64,000 nt of DNA from Stratiolaelaps scimitus (GCA_019614645.1 JABWDB010000018.1:2100501-2164500), one strand, 5' to 3'. Positions 47,330 to 60,840 are shown, counted from the first letter of the stretch. Numbers and translations are program-made. The notes: generated by a model not told the origin, from the sequence alone.

Positions 47330-49040
47330 TATATGCGACTTTCATTTGTTTCCACATGTTCACCTGAGCTTTTCGAATTGAAAAAAAAGAGTACATCATC
47401 AAAAGCCGTAAAACACATCTGTGCTCCGTTCATCAAACCGCATGCTTCAGGTATGTCCTGTTTCGCGCAACAAATAGACTGTCATTAGAATGCCGAAGAC
47501 TCTGCTGATAGTATGGGTATGGAGCTTAATTAAAAATGAATTCGAAATGAAATCATGTTTGCAGCACACGACAAAACGGTCGATGGTGAAACTCGCTTTC
47601 GCGACCTTTCACATTTAAAGGCCTAGTAAAATATAGGTAGACAGGTCGTAGGTTCTCGATTCCGCCAGGTCAAACAGCCTGAATTCGAACTCGTGAGATA
47701 CAGGAACTCGATCTCCCCTGTTGATGATTGCATGATTAACCTTCGTAAACATTCAAGCTGAGCTTTGATTCGATACAAAATGTAGAATATGTCTATTATA
47801 GCTACACGGGCTATTTATTTTATATTACTTTGATAACCCGAGAGGTTACTCGTTATCTCATTATCGCCCTTAGGCTCGTCTTATCCACGTCCCACAGCAC
47901 TGGATCGGGGCCGCGTGCACAGACTAATCATGACCATGCTCATGGTGATTAGTTGGCGAGCCGATTTTCAAACGCTGCATTGAATCGTGGGCATCGATAC
48001 TGGGCACAAAATGCCAACATGGGATACCCACAGCGATCTGCTAGGGCGGAAAATATCTCGGTATCTCGTAAACGATTGACGAGTTGAACCGCCTTCGGAT
48101 CGAACTGGTGCCGAACTGCAACCGGCGGCTGGCGTCTATGCGTAAGTGTTATTATAAGCAGATTGATATGTATAGCAGTGTGGCCCGCGTCCTTAAGTCC
48201 TCGTTAGTCCCTCGACAAAGCGGCCTAGCTCAACGCCTCGCCCATACTAACAATAACACATAGTGGGCGGTGTAAGCGCCAAAGTCACGACACCAACGAG
48301 GAAGAAGTTCGTCCTCAAGAAACTCAGAAGGAAAAAAAGAGGCCAGCGTCAATGAAGCCCACGCCTGTAGGCTTGCAGAGCGACGAGCCCGGCCGCCGCC
48401 GGTGGCCTTCTTTTGGCCGGCGATGAACAGCGAGAGAGGTCGCGGTCCTGTTCGTGTCAGTAATGTCGAAATGAAACTTAGGGGGTGTGCGGTGAGGGAT
48501 ATGTTCGGGCGACGGTACGGCCCTCACATGCTACATCACTGCATAGTTTAGCGCGAGCGTCAGCTCGTGCTCGTTGCGTTAAAGGCCCAGGGTCTAAGAC
48601 GTGAGGAACACGCTACCCGACAGTTTACACTAGTTAACTGCGGTTCGTCGGTGGCTCGAACGAACGCCGTCTTCGTCTCTCGAACGACGATGCGGGTCGG
48701 CTCGCCGGCCGTTTGCCCCTCGTTGCCGCTCTTACGTCAGATGTCTTGTACACGCTGTCAGTGTATAAGACCACCACCACCGCCGTAGCCGCCGCCGCCG
48801 CCTCTGCTGCAACACCGTCGACCACCCTGGCTTCCCGCAATGACCTAATTAATTCTGCGGTTTAGCTCGCTGGACGACTTAGCTCTCCCTCGGCCTGGTT
48901 GACTTGAGCTGTCTCGTGTCGGTCTAATGTCAGCAATGGTCCGCGTCTTTCTGGTTTGTTTTCGTTTGTTCGAGTTGTTGTTGTTGTTGGAGTACCAGCT
49001 GCTTTTGGCTCTCAAAAAGTATTTATTATATTTGGACATA
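47330..49040. other. Stretch without a supported gene
   Basis: AT-rich to 48.1 kb, then a GC-rich patch to 48.9 kb with chance frames. An imperfect hairpin (ACTAATCA/TGATTAGT) lies at 47922-47952. Confidence 0.4.
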
Positions 49041-49099
49041 AGAGGCATTGAGAGGTTATACTATGGTATTAATATGGTTGTATTTATTTCGCGTAATAG

Positions 49100-49440
49100 G
49101 AGAAATCCGGATTAGCCAGATTTGCGTTTCGCCGTATATGGAATATAAATATAAACAAGGCACCGTCATCTTCTTTGTCGTTTGGTCGAATACGGCCATG
49201 TTATTGTGGCCGTACTCATTGTGGATAATATTTGCCAAACAGAACAACTACGAAAATAGCGGTCTCTTGCGGCACGGAGCAAATGAATACTGTTTTGGCC
49301 ACGACGCCGGTGGCATGTTCACTGCCGTATTCGATTTGTCGATCGATACTTATATATTATACACATGGACGTCCCTTGAAACCGGGCGTCTGTTTTTAAT
49401 CAAAACTCTTGTTGACAGTGCAGGAATATTCCAAGAATGA
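49100..49440 (+). CDS. Candidate terminal exon, membrane-protein-like
   Basis: A T-rich tract and GTAATAG acceptor at 49098-49099 are followed by an open frame to TGA at 49438-49440. About 113 residues include the hydrophobic segment GTVIFFVVWSNTAMLLWPYS, then a polar loop, then a second moderately hydrophobic stretch ending LIKTLVDSAGIFQE. The W/N/T-containing membrane segment might suggest a solute-carrier of the drug/metabolite-transporter type. That is a guess, and I see no diagnostic motif. Confidence 0.35.
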
Positions 49441-49715
49441 TTGCGTTGGCCTACGCATCATTCGTGTTATGGTTTGCATTTGACATGCTCAACTTAAGGT
49501 TCGAATGGTATAGTGTCCTTGTCGTGGTTTCAGACTGAAACATCATCGTCACCCGTGCCGTTAGTTACTGTATAGGTATTATGGAAAGGTCTTCAACGAA
49601 TGGATGATGGTTAGTATTCGGGTGAAATCGGCTAAATGTGCAGCTGTGCATAGTGATCGATTGATATCTGCATGTGGAAAACAGGCCGAGAATTACATAG
49701 ACATTGTTCATTTTC

Positions 49716-49939
49716 GTTAGCGCGCGAGATGGCCAAGTGTTTGGGTGTATTGCAAATGCTGGAGGTTGCGGGTTCGAGTCCTGCGACGTAACATACAAGA
49801 AAATAATTTGAGCATTGCAAGAATCACAATTCCTTGCGTTCCTTAAGCGTCCTTCCTTAATTCCTTAAGCGTTGTAATATTTCGCAGTTCCGTCAATAAA
49901 GAAATAATTGAATTGAATTGAATTGAATAAAGAATAAGC
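49716..49939 (+). repeat. tRNA-derived SINE, family 3
   Basis: The head has an A box, GATGGCCAAGTGT (about 49728-49740), and a perfect B box, GGTTCGAGTCC (49771-49781). A body containing tandem CCTTAAGCGT-like units follows. It ends in a (GAATT)n simple-repeat tail at about 49906-49928 and an A-rich stretch. This A-box/B-box/body/simple-tail plan is that of a SINE. No target-site duplication could be fixed by eye. Confidence 0.75.
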
Positions 49940-49999
49940 AAATAAATAGCCTCCCACCTCTCCCCGCCATAATTCTTCCCTACACAGCGTTAACGTGGG

Positions 50000-52900
50000 T
50001 GACGAAATTTATTACGCACTTCTATTCTTCTCGACATCTCTACGCGTTTACATCTAATTATTACATTGAATATTCGAACACATTCGAGAGATTTCGACGA
50101 GACATAGCGTAATTTAAGTACAATTTGAACGAATGCAAGCCCTCACCTGTTAGCAAATGATCGGACACTAAGCAATAACACAAAACATATGGAACAAAGC
50201 AATTTAACACAGTGTTCTTAGTCACGCTTAGACACGTACATCTCGCTTCTGTATTTTCATCATAATTCTCGTAAGCGTTGTTGTTGCTCTGTAGCGCGCT
50301 TCGACAAGGGACGCGGACAACCACCGATTCTCACTAGGCCTTTCGGCATCGAAGTCAGCCAGACCTCTGCTGGCTGCCGTTATGGATACGATTCGCCGGT
50401 CTCCGGCTGGTCTGTCGGTCATACCAATCGAACTCGTCCGTTATCATCAATGCAATGAGAACTCAGCAGAATCAATCCCCTTTTACGATCACCTCTCCGC
50501 CTCCGTCTCAGTTCTGCCTCGTATCGTTCGTTCACGGCCAAATAGACTTCATGGCCTTCACCGTACGATTCCCGCTGGTACGCGCCCCACTAGCTGGATC
50601 GTCCGGTGCGCGAGTGGTCCGGGAGCTCCGGCCATGAGGGGGACACGACCGCGCCCCCTCATCAGTGGCCATGGGATTCCCGTCCGACTATTCTCTCTGC
50701 GCTCGCAATCCCTCTCCTCTATATACAAAAAGCGATCCACCCCTGCGTCGGAGCGCCACTTGCCCCCTGGCCATCAGGCCAGGGACCATCCCCGTAACCA
50801 TGAGCTCGTTGGACTCGTAAGCGAGACGAAGGAATGCCCAATATAGTGGCTCACCCCGCCCACTGCCTGTTGTTGTTCCTCTTCTTTGTCGTCGTTGTCT
50901 TCGGCTTCTTCTCTTTATGTTTTGCTGCTCGTTCGCGACCCATCCGTCCACGGACCCCAGCATCCAGGCGGGACATCGAGCTGCGAGCTAGCTAGCCGTC
51001 TGCCGACTGGCAATAAGTCACTGATGAACGGGGGGCCCCGCCAGCGTTCAGGTGACTCTTCGTTCACAGCCACCGAACGATTTCTATTTCTTGAGCTTAA
51101 CTAAGCTTAGAAAAGCGACGAGGAAACAGATGACTGCAGTGTCGCACAGTTCCAGCCTAAATGGGCACAGGGTGGCGAGCCGTCTCGATTTACAAGCTTG
51201 ACTCGTCGATTTTCGCGGGCATGTTCGGCTGTAGTGATGTGCATTTTAACATTTGATTGCACTTAAGATAGCTGCTAGGGTAGTATAACAGTAGTATAAT
51301 ATGCTGTATAAACGACAGGAAAGTAGATTACTTGACCGGTTAAACTCGGCCTACTTAATAGACCACTTAGGCTGATGGCTGCTCATCATGTATTGGTCCA
51401 CGTTACGGCGTCTGCTCATATCCCACACGATAAAGAAGTCGTATTTGGTCAGAACGCAAGCTTCAGCGGCATGAGGAGCTAACGCCGCCCGATTTGGCTA
51501 TTAACCGACGGCATGGCGTTCTTTGAACGCACAAAGGTTTGTCGGCGAATAGCAGACCAAAATGCTGATGCCGAAGGATGCTAACAACGTTTGGGCATAG
51601 GCGACAACAACAACAACAACAGCAACAACGACAGCGAGCCAGCGGGAGGCAGCGACCTTTCGCTGATCTAGTCCAAAGATCATAAACAAAGACCTTCAAC
51701 AGAAATGATCCATTTTGCCCATGTGGCGTATCGGCAATACTGACCGCTCTGAACGCTGACTGGTAGATTCCAACTCCGGAGAGGCTGGCTGGCTGGCTGG
51801 CTGGCTGGCTAGCTAGCCAGGGCCTCCGCTCCCGGGAGTTGAAGCTGATCAGCTGTCAAGACGCGTGCGAGCGCCCTGGAAGCGACCACCCTTGTGTACA
51901 CAGCCATGGCTGCTGTCGTCCCGGCCACGCGTCACGAAGGGACCTGGGAGTCGTTCCTCTCGCTTTCATATTCCCCGCTAGTCGTTTTCCTGGTGTCTCA
52001 TCTTCCATTCCCGAATACCCGCTGCCTATCTCTCTTCATCGTTCGGTATGCCCATGGCCACGTGGGCGGGGGGGGGCCCAGCATCCGAAAGCCAGAGGGG
52101 GTCCGGCGGACTCGGAGGCGAAAGAGCTCTTCCGCCCTGCCTAAGCCCTCGGCCGGCATCCTCCATCCGTTTTCACCCGATCGCTGAGGCATCCCCAATA
52201 AGACATTCCTCTGTCGGCGTTCCACGAGCCGCTGGTTCCCTCATCTCGCTATATTTCTACCGTCCCCTTTGCTCTTTGCCTTGCAGTCTTGCGCGGGCCG
52301 CGTTCGGCGACCCAGCTCCATTTCCCGTTGCAGGCCTCAGCAGTTGTCTGAGAGACAGACAACTACGCCTGGCCCTGCGAGACCTTTAAGTTCGCAAGAC
52401 TCAACCTCGCGCTCCACGAGGCAGGCAGGCAGGCAGTCAGCCGACCTAACTGACCCACTCAAAATGGTTCGTAATGATATAAGCAAGCATTGGAAAACTC
52501 TGTCCTCGCCTTGAAGGACCTGATTCCGCGTTAGTCCGACGTCACAATGGGCGCTTTTGTGTTTCAAGGGGTCATTTATATTAACAAAAACGGCACTGTT
52601 TTGAGCTTCTCGACCGATGCGACCGGGGGCAGCCAATGTCCTCAGACAAATGTCTGGCGTATAAATATATTAGAATGCCATGAATATATGCATATATCAC
52701 AATGAGAACAATTTAATTACTGTAACCACGCATGGCTCAGACAGTAGAATAGCCGATTTTTTTTCGAAACGACGCAAGGTAGCCTGCGCGGACGTATATG
52801 CCCACTAAGTAGATAACAATAATGCCACCTCAGTCTCGCGCAGAACGTTGAATAACATATACATAGACGGAATAGGGAGTCGAGACATATTCTATCACTA

Positions 52901-55900
52901 ATATAATACCTATTGACCTATTGAAGGCAGCAAGAGCAACGGAAGTGAGCTATTATGTGATTAGTGCGATGAGGAATTCTCAAGAAGCAATCGTCGAGGA
53001 ACTGAGAGCTTAGCCTATAATTCTTTTCCACTGTAGGCAGGTTTACTGTGATGAAACATCCATATGTAAGCCGTGCAGAGGGACGCAGAGGTATCATAAG
53101 ACAAAACTTAAAAATATACATAGTCTCGACATAGTCCTATGGAGATTTGAAATAGAAAAATATCTCCGACCTCAATAGGGGTGTAGCGACTATGTATATG
53201 AATATAAATATGAATGTATATATAATGTCAAACGGTAAATTGCAGAGTACATTGAGATACTTAAGATACAAAAATGGTCCGGTTCTATAAATATAGAAAA
53301 GCGATTTTCAAGTTAAAGTTTTCCGCTAATTAATCTGGCAGCATCCTCATTTGATTGTAATGCCATTCGATATGAACCTTGTGTGTATCTTGCATAACCT
53401 TTCAAGCGGCTTTCGTGCCATGGTCTGATAATAGTCCCATACGCGTCTGTATCGCCGTAAGCTGGCCAACAAATGGTTTCGATCTGTTGCACAAGGCGTC
53501 TGATCATACTCCCGCAGCAAAATAGTCAATGCCCTCCCCTCGTCCGCAGCCGTTTAACGAAGGAATAGTTAGCAGAGGGAGCCAAAGAGGGCTATAGAAA
53601 TATCGGACACAGACCCTAACCTTCCTTTGTACCGTAGCCTGGCAAATCGCTCTCGACCAGCAGAACCCCACCCATTAGCGCTATCTTTTAGCGTCAGTCC
53701 CCGTATCACCTACCTGGGTCCTTTTAGTAATAGTCTTTAGCGCGTTTTGCCGTTCGCCGACGACAAAAATGTAGGCGAAACGAATGAATAGACGGCAAGC
53801 GACCGGGTCGCATAGGTTCGTTGCGACATGAGGTGAGAGCAGGTCAAGACGAAGACGCGGGCGTGGATTTAACCTCGGAATCCCATGGATCGTGTGCTGA
53901 GAGGGTAATTCAGTTGCCCGTGAGCAAGAACAGAAATGAACATGGTACGGCGGGAATGGCTTAGGTAAGCTTCGCGGGAACGCGAACTCCCGCGAACTCG
54001 AGGCCGAAGATGGGGTTTTCGGCCGCCGACTAAAATAGCGCGAAAGAATCTGAAATAGGTCTCTCTCTCTCTATGCGTGTCTGTGTATATATTACGGATA
54101 CGGCTGAAGTCACCGACAGTCGCGACGAGGTGGCCCGAGCTGGCCAACATGAGCACCGTAAGGACGAAGCAGTAGGAGCAGCCGCGGGGCGAAGCCAGCG
54201 AGCGGTAAGGGAATCATTTTTGAGTCGTCCTCTTTCTGTCGTATTCCACTTTTGCCTTCTAACGGAGAAGGCGATGTTCACGATTCGATTCTGGCGTAGT
54301 TGCGTCTACAATTCCCTAAGTCTTAGTCGGGCCCTCCCAAGCACTTTCGGCGCTCGTTCGTCGCCCTTCTCTCCGGAAGACACGCGAGCGTATCCCGAAA
54401 CCGGGGCCGAGGTCTGTTCGACGACCGACCCACGACCGGCCCCTTGCCGTCATCCCCGCTATTCATTTTTGGGTCATTCGTTCCGAAGTCGGCGCTTACT
54501 CGTTGGAGAAGAATGGAGCGAGCCGAGTCAGCCGAACGCGAGGAGCGGAGGAAAGAGAGACTTGGACAAGGGATACGGGGTATGGCGAGTATGAGCGAGG
54601 CTCTGGATCATGGACAGTGAGCTGCTATTTGCCGCCCACGACCAGCCATTGGTTCGTCTTCGCCTTCTGCGACGATCGTTAAGGACGGGCGGACGGACGG
54701 ACGGTTCGGGGCATGGCGGATTCGGGCGCGGCGTTTCGACTCGGGCTCAACGTGAAGACTGAAATAAGTGACTCGTACGTGGTGTACAGCACTAAATAAT
54801 GAACTGGTGGAAAGCTGTGGGCGCGTTTAGAGTTAACAGGGCAAGGTAACTGGAGCGCTGCACTCATAACATTGTAGCTTCGTGCGTATACTGCATTCAG
54901 ACGTTCCCCGAGAGGTTGAACGGCGATGGGGGCGTACGGACGGATGAAGTACGCTACTAATTATTAATACCGCTGTACAACGTTGTCACATCAAGTGGTC
55001 TCGTCCCCGCTGATGGTATCTTATAACACTTACTTATGTTCATTCCTTATGTAGTTCGTTTCGGGCATCGACTGGTAGGGTATTGACAACCGAGAGGGGT
55101 CTCACAGCTCTTTCGATGCTAAACTCATGCTAAGTGTTTCCTTCTATGATTCTAATCGTACTTAGATGTAACGTCTGCGGTGTCTTTTAGGCAGATATCG
55201 GCGTGCTCATAAAGTCTCCACATAACGATACGCCTTGTTGGCTTGCTTGGGAACAACTGAACAGCGCATCTGTCTCTATTTCACCTTTATATTAAAAACA
55301 ATTTCTAACTGCGACCACTTGCGCGTCACATAGAGATCATTATCTTATGTTGTTGTTGTTGTGTACATGCAGACTGGTCGTTCCCATAAACTAAACTATC
55401 CTGGCGTAATTCGGCAATAGTATTGACAATGCTAATTTCACCTCAAAGAGGATGTTTTACCATTAATCAATATGTTAGGATCCCCTTCAAAATAGGACCG
55501 CTGTGTGGCTGCTGGTTGATGTGCCAAGATGAAAGCATAGCCGAAATAGCGGCAGAAAACTGTGTGCATGTGACAGTTTTGTAGATTTCGTCCCGCGTGT
55601 AATACTAGTAATTATCGAATGTAAGTTGAGCGGGCAAAGGGTTTCTTGATCTTCAGGGTCTATTTTTCTTTTATTTTTATATTCCTTAATTATAGAAGTT
55701 GTGATAATGAAGTAAGGGTTTTTGTGTTAAGTTTTCTGTCGAAGTTTACGTACTCTGTGGTTAGTGCCACATGTCGCTTTTCGGTCAGAGCTACTTCCTA
55801 GCAAAATTCTTAAAGCGGTGAAAAACTGTACAAACTTATGCGTGGATGACAACGTTGGTAAGGCTATTAGCATTGTCAATGAGATTTACTTCTAACATAT

Positions 55901-56700
55901 CCACAAAGGGACCCTTCGATTTCAGGCCGCGTCACCATGGCAGGTCCATCTTCCAACACATTGAATTCGTGCAGAATTGAAGGACGTCATTGCTCATACA
56001 AGAAACGGAAATGAGAATGAAATTCTTATAGAAAAATGGTTAGCGCTTCGTCCGAAGAAGAATTCGAGGAATCGATCGTGGAAAAATGAAAACACACTTC
56101 CCGTCTGATGACTCGTGAGGCAAATTGGAATTACAATTGTATTATGAAATGTTGATCAAATCAACAAGCAAGGTCTTTAGCTTTATTGCTTGTGACGAAT
56201 CGAATGGGAAGTCAGCTAGCAATAGCCACCAAGGATATTTTGTATATACATATGTGCCCTGCCCAAATAGTATTTAATAGAAAGCGGAGTGTTCTGAAAG
56301 CTTTGTGAGCCAACGATCAGCGACTGACGGCGCCAAGGAAACAGTAGAAACTTATTGAACAATAATTAGGAGATAAATAGATTTCGATTGAATGTTTTCG
56401 TGAGCGATTGAAAGTGTTCTTTCTATATCCGTCTCTCTCTCTCTCGCTCGCTTCCTTTAGGTAGTTTCACGGAGACGGCGGGCACAAATGAATTGGATAT
56501 CCCTTCGCAGGTCTGCCCCACAGTGATAGCTAGAGGTTCTAAGGTTTACATCACAGCCATAAGGCACTTGTCCCCATTTGGGTCCTACCATGCTCTGCGC
56601 AGTTCGGACTGACGGAAGCCGAACAACAAGGAGCAAGGATCAAAGGAGGCACAACTCGTCGAGCAGTTGGACGCCGGATGGTATAACGGCGAATGAGGTC
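50000..56700. other. GC-rich blocks and a frame-poor AT-rich tail
   Basis: 50.3-54.7 kb has many overlapping frames on both strands (up to 173 codons at 54073-54594) but no decisive exon. Minus-strand frames at 53313-53529 look slightly protein-like in two registers. A GCTG tandem repeat lies near 51783-51812. 54.9-56.7 kb is nearly frame-free. Confidence 0.35.
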
Positions 56701-56704
56701 CTCC

Positions 56705-56947
56705 TCACTTGATGCGTTTGGCTCTGGCCGCCTCCAATGTCACTGGGAGTTTGCTTGCTTGAAGCTCCTGCCGGCAGCAGAAAGCTAGCAGGCCTACGCC
56801 AACAATTGAGGAGAGATCCAGAGGCGTAGGGCAGTAAGTCAGGGGCTCAAGTGGTGGCAAATCGGACCCGAATGAAAAAAGTGGGTAGAGAGACGAGCCG
56901 CGACGAACAGCCGGCCAGTGGGAGTTCCTCCTTTGCACAATGTGCAC
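56705..56947 (-). CDS. Candidate terminal exon, unknown protein
   Basis: A minus-strand frame ends at TGA (56705-56707) with SKLPVTLEAARAKRIK. It is preceded by LPPLEPLTYCPTPLDLSSIV and a Cys-containing hydrophobic stretch. Acceptors are plausible near 56850 but none is decisive, so the upper boundary is the open-frame limit. Two other frames are open here in GC-rich DNA. Confidence 0.3.
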   Translation of the reverse strand: MHIVQRRNSHWPAVRRGSSLYPLFSFGSDLPPLEPLTYCPTPLDLSSIVGVGLLAFCCRQELQASKLPVTLEAARAKRIK

Positions 56948-57779
56948 CCGATGTGAAGAGAGACAGACAACGCAATGGACACCGCCCTCCGAACGCCCTT
57001 TTGTTACACTCTGCTCTCGGCATCAACCTCCAACACGTCTGGCAATATTTCCTTCCCAAGCAACGGCGATGGCGGCTAACGACGGCAGCCCTTCGTCGTT
57101 ATATCATTCGGTCGCGTCTGGCCTTGGCGACGACGTAGTGCCTTTGGTGTCAGTCTACTGGCCGGCCGATACGTGGAAATTATAGCCTACTCACACCAGG
57201 GACCTTCACTAATAATAGTCACATGATGCATGCGTTGCCTTTCAGCAGCAGGCGGCGCCTCCCGCTGGTGTCTCGGGCTGAGTTGCTTGCTGTTCAGCCC
57301 ATAGACGAGCGACATGGACGAGAGTCACACGTCTGCGTTCAATGCAGAGGCGCCATCGGTCGGAGCCAACGGACTCAGCATAGGTTAGGCCAGCGCTTGG
57401 GGGTGAAGGCCTGGACAGGGCTCTGTTATTAACAGCAATGGGGGCATCGAACGGGAGGTCGCATATGGTGTAGCCGTGGGATGCTTTACTACTGGGATAG
57501 GGTTAGCTAGCGAGCCAACGGCGACTCAGCGCATGGAGACGAGCTCATAGCGATCGATGTGGACTACTATCCTCTACACAGTTGTAGCAGCAAGAGCAGC
57601 AGCAGCCCCCACCATCTAACGGCAACCGCTAACTGGTGGAGGCAGCACCCGCTCCGACGTTGACTACAACAACAACAACAACAACAATACATTTCACTGT
57701 CTGATCCTGTGTATAATATTACCATACAATCGTTGGCAGCGCCATCTGGGGGGCGAGACGAAGCAGTGCCGGCGCAGGT

Positions 57780-58349
57780 ATGCCACGGCGGTGTAACGGT
57801 ATCAGTTTGACTTTGTCTGCCTCGTCGAGCCTTGGCGATCGCCTCCAGCTACGGCCAGATCGTACTCCTCAGTCTGAGATCCGTCTGTGGTCCGTGTTGG
57901 CGACCAGTTGCCACAGCAACGGACGAAACGCGTCAGACCTCCCCCCCTCCCGCGCCCTCCAGCGATTCCCGGCGAGTTTATGGCCAATGGAAGCTCGCCT
58001 ACGGAGGTCCGTGTTCCATCGGCAGCCCTCATATACGACCCGATGGCCGAATAGAGGAACTCTCAGCGAAGGGACACCATTTGTGACCCTCCAGATAAAA
58101 GTACGGCTCGGTATTCAAAGGGAGGCGAGAGTTCCAGACTATGGATGGGCGCGATTGAGCCCGACGCGTTCGGCAACGCCACTTAAAGCAAGAAACTTTG
58201 ATATCAACGTCCTCCTAGAAGATACATGCGGGTTCGGAAACATTGAGACTTACAAAAGGTCACAAAGTCGCGCAGCTTCGTGTAGGGTGTCTCGAACAAA
58301 TTCGATCATGTATAAAATGCTGATGTTTCACCTAATGGATAGGTATTAA
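57780..58349 (+). CDS. Long open frame of 189 codons, uncertain
   Basis: An ATG-initiated plus-strand frame runs 189 codons. The first half is GC-rich, Ser/Arg/Leu-rich and overlapped by another plus-strand frame and a minus-strand frame. The second half (LKARNFDINVLLEDTCGFGN) looks more protein-like and lies in AT-richer DNA. I see no splice acceptor that decides it and no known motif. Confidence 0.2.
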   Translation: MPRRCNGISLTLSASSSLGDRLQLRPDRTPQSEIRLWSVLATSCHSNGRNASDLPPSRALQRFPASLWPMEARLRRSVFHRQPSYTTRWPNRGTLSEGTPFVTLQIKVRLGIQREARVPDYGWARLSPTRSATPLKARNFDINVLLEDTCGFGNIETYKRSQSRAASCRVSRTNSIMYKMLMFHLMDRY

Positions 58350-58585
58350 CACTATCCCGTCGAACATAGCGATTCCGTACAAGTATTACAATGACAGAAC
58401 GGATCTGATGTGTTCGTGCACTTTCCGCCCTTGCTTATACATCCTATAATAACAGATTTTTCTCCCCCACAACACTAATTGATATACGAGGTTAGTGTGT
58501 GTGTGTGTGTGTTACCCCTCGGGTACCGTTATGATGTGTATGTAGCTTGTTGGACTTGAGCTTTCCGTATGGTCGGTCCCATCGA

Positions 58586-59536
58586 TTATGGCTTCTTTGA
58601 TCTTTCATCATTCGGCCTATTCCGTTTACCCCATTGGCCTCTCGTCTCTTGCGGCATGTGACCTTTCGGCCTGTTAGCACCGCTGCAGGCCTCGTTCTTC
58701 AGCACTTCCATTTCTCCTATTTGTAGGTCGTGCAATGGCATCTTTCTATGGCCCTTGTTCTGTGGAGCCTGTTGGCCGGTGGCCTTTACGAGTAGCCGGA
58801 GGTGGTGGTGGCTGGCCTGCCCACCATGTGTCCATGGACAGCAACGATGGTTGCACACCAATAAATGACACGGAAAATTGGCCTCGTTCACTCCCTGGTA
58901 GGGTCCACCATCTCAGCACTCTTTAGTAACCCTGTACATCCTCCCCGCCTTGGCAGCATCCCAAGGGCTGTCACAAGACATGCTTTTTCGGTTTGCCCAT
59001 CGATGGCCGTCGATGGTAGTGCATTGTTGTTCCGCGGATGTAAGTTTGACAGAGCGCGAAAGTTTTCCACGGCCGATCCAAACCAATATTCGCTAAGCGG
59101 ACGCATTTCAATATGAAAATTGATCCCCGTAGATTGTATGAACGATATGCGTTCCTGTGCGATGCGGCTATCCGCTGCTCCAGGTTCGGTTTTCTGTGCC
59201 GAATTGTGTGTGTGTGTGTTTGTGCGTATGTGTGTTTTTTGTATCTAACAATGCCCGCTTAAAACGAGAAAAACGCTTGTCAAAATGTTTGCTTGTTGTC
59301 ACTTTTCGCACTGTCGGGGGACGCAGCAATGTATCAAGCGCCAGTGGCATAGACATTTGCTCTTGAGGTTTGAGCAAATTTCTACATAATACATTCATAC
59401 GCTGGACATGGATCGCTGTTGATTCGTGCGCTTCGTCTGCCTCCGACTGTTTTGTCACCGGCGCCGTGAGCCGATGTTTGCACCAGATAGGCAATATTAG
59501 CCAATATAGAGAATTAGCGATAGCTGTCCTGGTCAT
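58586..59536 (-). pseudogene. Cluster of minus-strand open frames, possible old element or gene
   Basis: Three successive minus-strand frames (59168-59536, 58888-59106, 58586-58891) have protein-like content, for example AIHVQRMNVLCRNLLKPQEQ and LPSTAIDGQTEKACLVTALG. They are separated by frame changes and a (CA)n tract near 59206-59236. This looks like a decayed coding sequence, either a transposable element or a pseudogene. I cannot name the family. Confidence 0.25.
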
Positions 59537-59599
59537 AGCCTCTGGTTGAATTCTACTCGGTAACAGCGTGGCCCGTTAGCGCCCGGATACCTGGTATTA

Positions 59600-60840
59600 A
59601 TATGTTGCGAGCCATTTCGCCTCTCTCGGCAACACCATCATGGACCGGTGTCCCCGACCGGTCGCGGCAATTCTGGCATTAGCCGGACGAAACGACTCTC
59701 ATAACCGAGTTGTCTATGGGCATGTCAGAATATTACGAGGGTGTGCGGTCTATGGGTGTCTCTGTTCGGCTCTAGATCCCCCGCTCCTAGTTCGATCGTG
59801 TTTATGAATCCCACTGAGCGGCTGTGGAGCTGTGTGTGTCTATGTTCCCTGTCATGCGTTAGGAACGACAAGCTTTTTGCTTTTACCCGAGCCATTTATG
59901 CGGAGCACGTCTTTACGCCAACGGACGGAACGACCACGGCACACGGAGTGCTGGGCCGCGGGGGGAGGACTATATTGCATTCATCTATTCGCTTTCGTCG
60001 ACTGAATCCTACACGGGTATTAACGCGCACGTTGTCTTCCGAGAAAGAAGAAACAGGTACAATGAAACTAATGAATTTAGTACCATCCACCACCAGTCAG
60101 CAGTCACCACTTACCACGATGATAATTGCGACGCTCGCTGCCTGCCTCCCTCTATGTCTGTACGTTCGGTCGTCTTTCTATGCAGGCCATCGCGCAGTTC
60201 TCGGATCAACGGTCGGTTAGCGCTACTTAGCTATTTAACTGCTGACCGCCTACAGTGTGCTCCGCCGATGTCATCCTAACGTGAGAGTGAGAGAAATAGA
60301 GAGAGAGCGGAGACCCTTTGCACCTATGTTCGCTGACAGAGAGACCCCAGGGTCGTTTCGGCCGTGTATTTTCGGAGGACAAGCAGCTGGAGGCCCCCTA
60401 GCCATGTACAGGACAAATGCCGGCGGCTAAAGGCTACGCACTCATATATACAAGCATATTGCTATATTGAGTTTGCCATATTCAACAACTAGATAGATGT
60501 CTGGAACGATTGTATTCTTATATACAACTATAATACTATTATAGTAACGCCAGAAATGTAATCGAATTGCGTAGAGTGCTAAATAGCACTTTGCCCTTGA
60601 TATCATTCGGCAGAGGAAGCAGGCCAAACCCTAATGAGGTTTTGGGAATGGCAACCTGCCCTCTCTTTTCACTGTGTACGAAGCATTGCCACATGTACAC
60701 GGACGTGTGACTGTTAATACCTTCCTACATGGGATGCCTTGTCTAATATCAAACGCTGTTTGTGTGACACATTGTGGGGGGTCTAGCTCGACCAGGTATG
60801 GATAAAATTTTCAATTACATTTAGATCCTCGGAGATGGTG
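59600..60840. other. Stretch without a supported gene
   Basis: A plus-strand frame of 159 codons (59741-60220) ends in a hydrophobic stretch, but nothing else supports it. The rest is AT-rich. Confidence 0.35.

Noticed and set aside
49721..49790. Functional tRNA gene with perfect box A and box B
   Set aside because: The 5' and 3' arms do not pair as an acceptor stem and a SINE body with a simple-repeat tail follows.
54073..54594. Plus-strand frame of 173 codons
   Set aside because: GC-rich, Ser/Arg-rich content with overlapping minus-strand frames; no splice or domain evidence.
59741..60220. Plus-strand frame of 159 codons with hydrophobic end
   Set aside because: No acceptor, no motif; the hydrophobic stretch alone is not enough.
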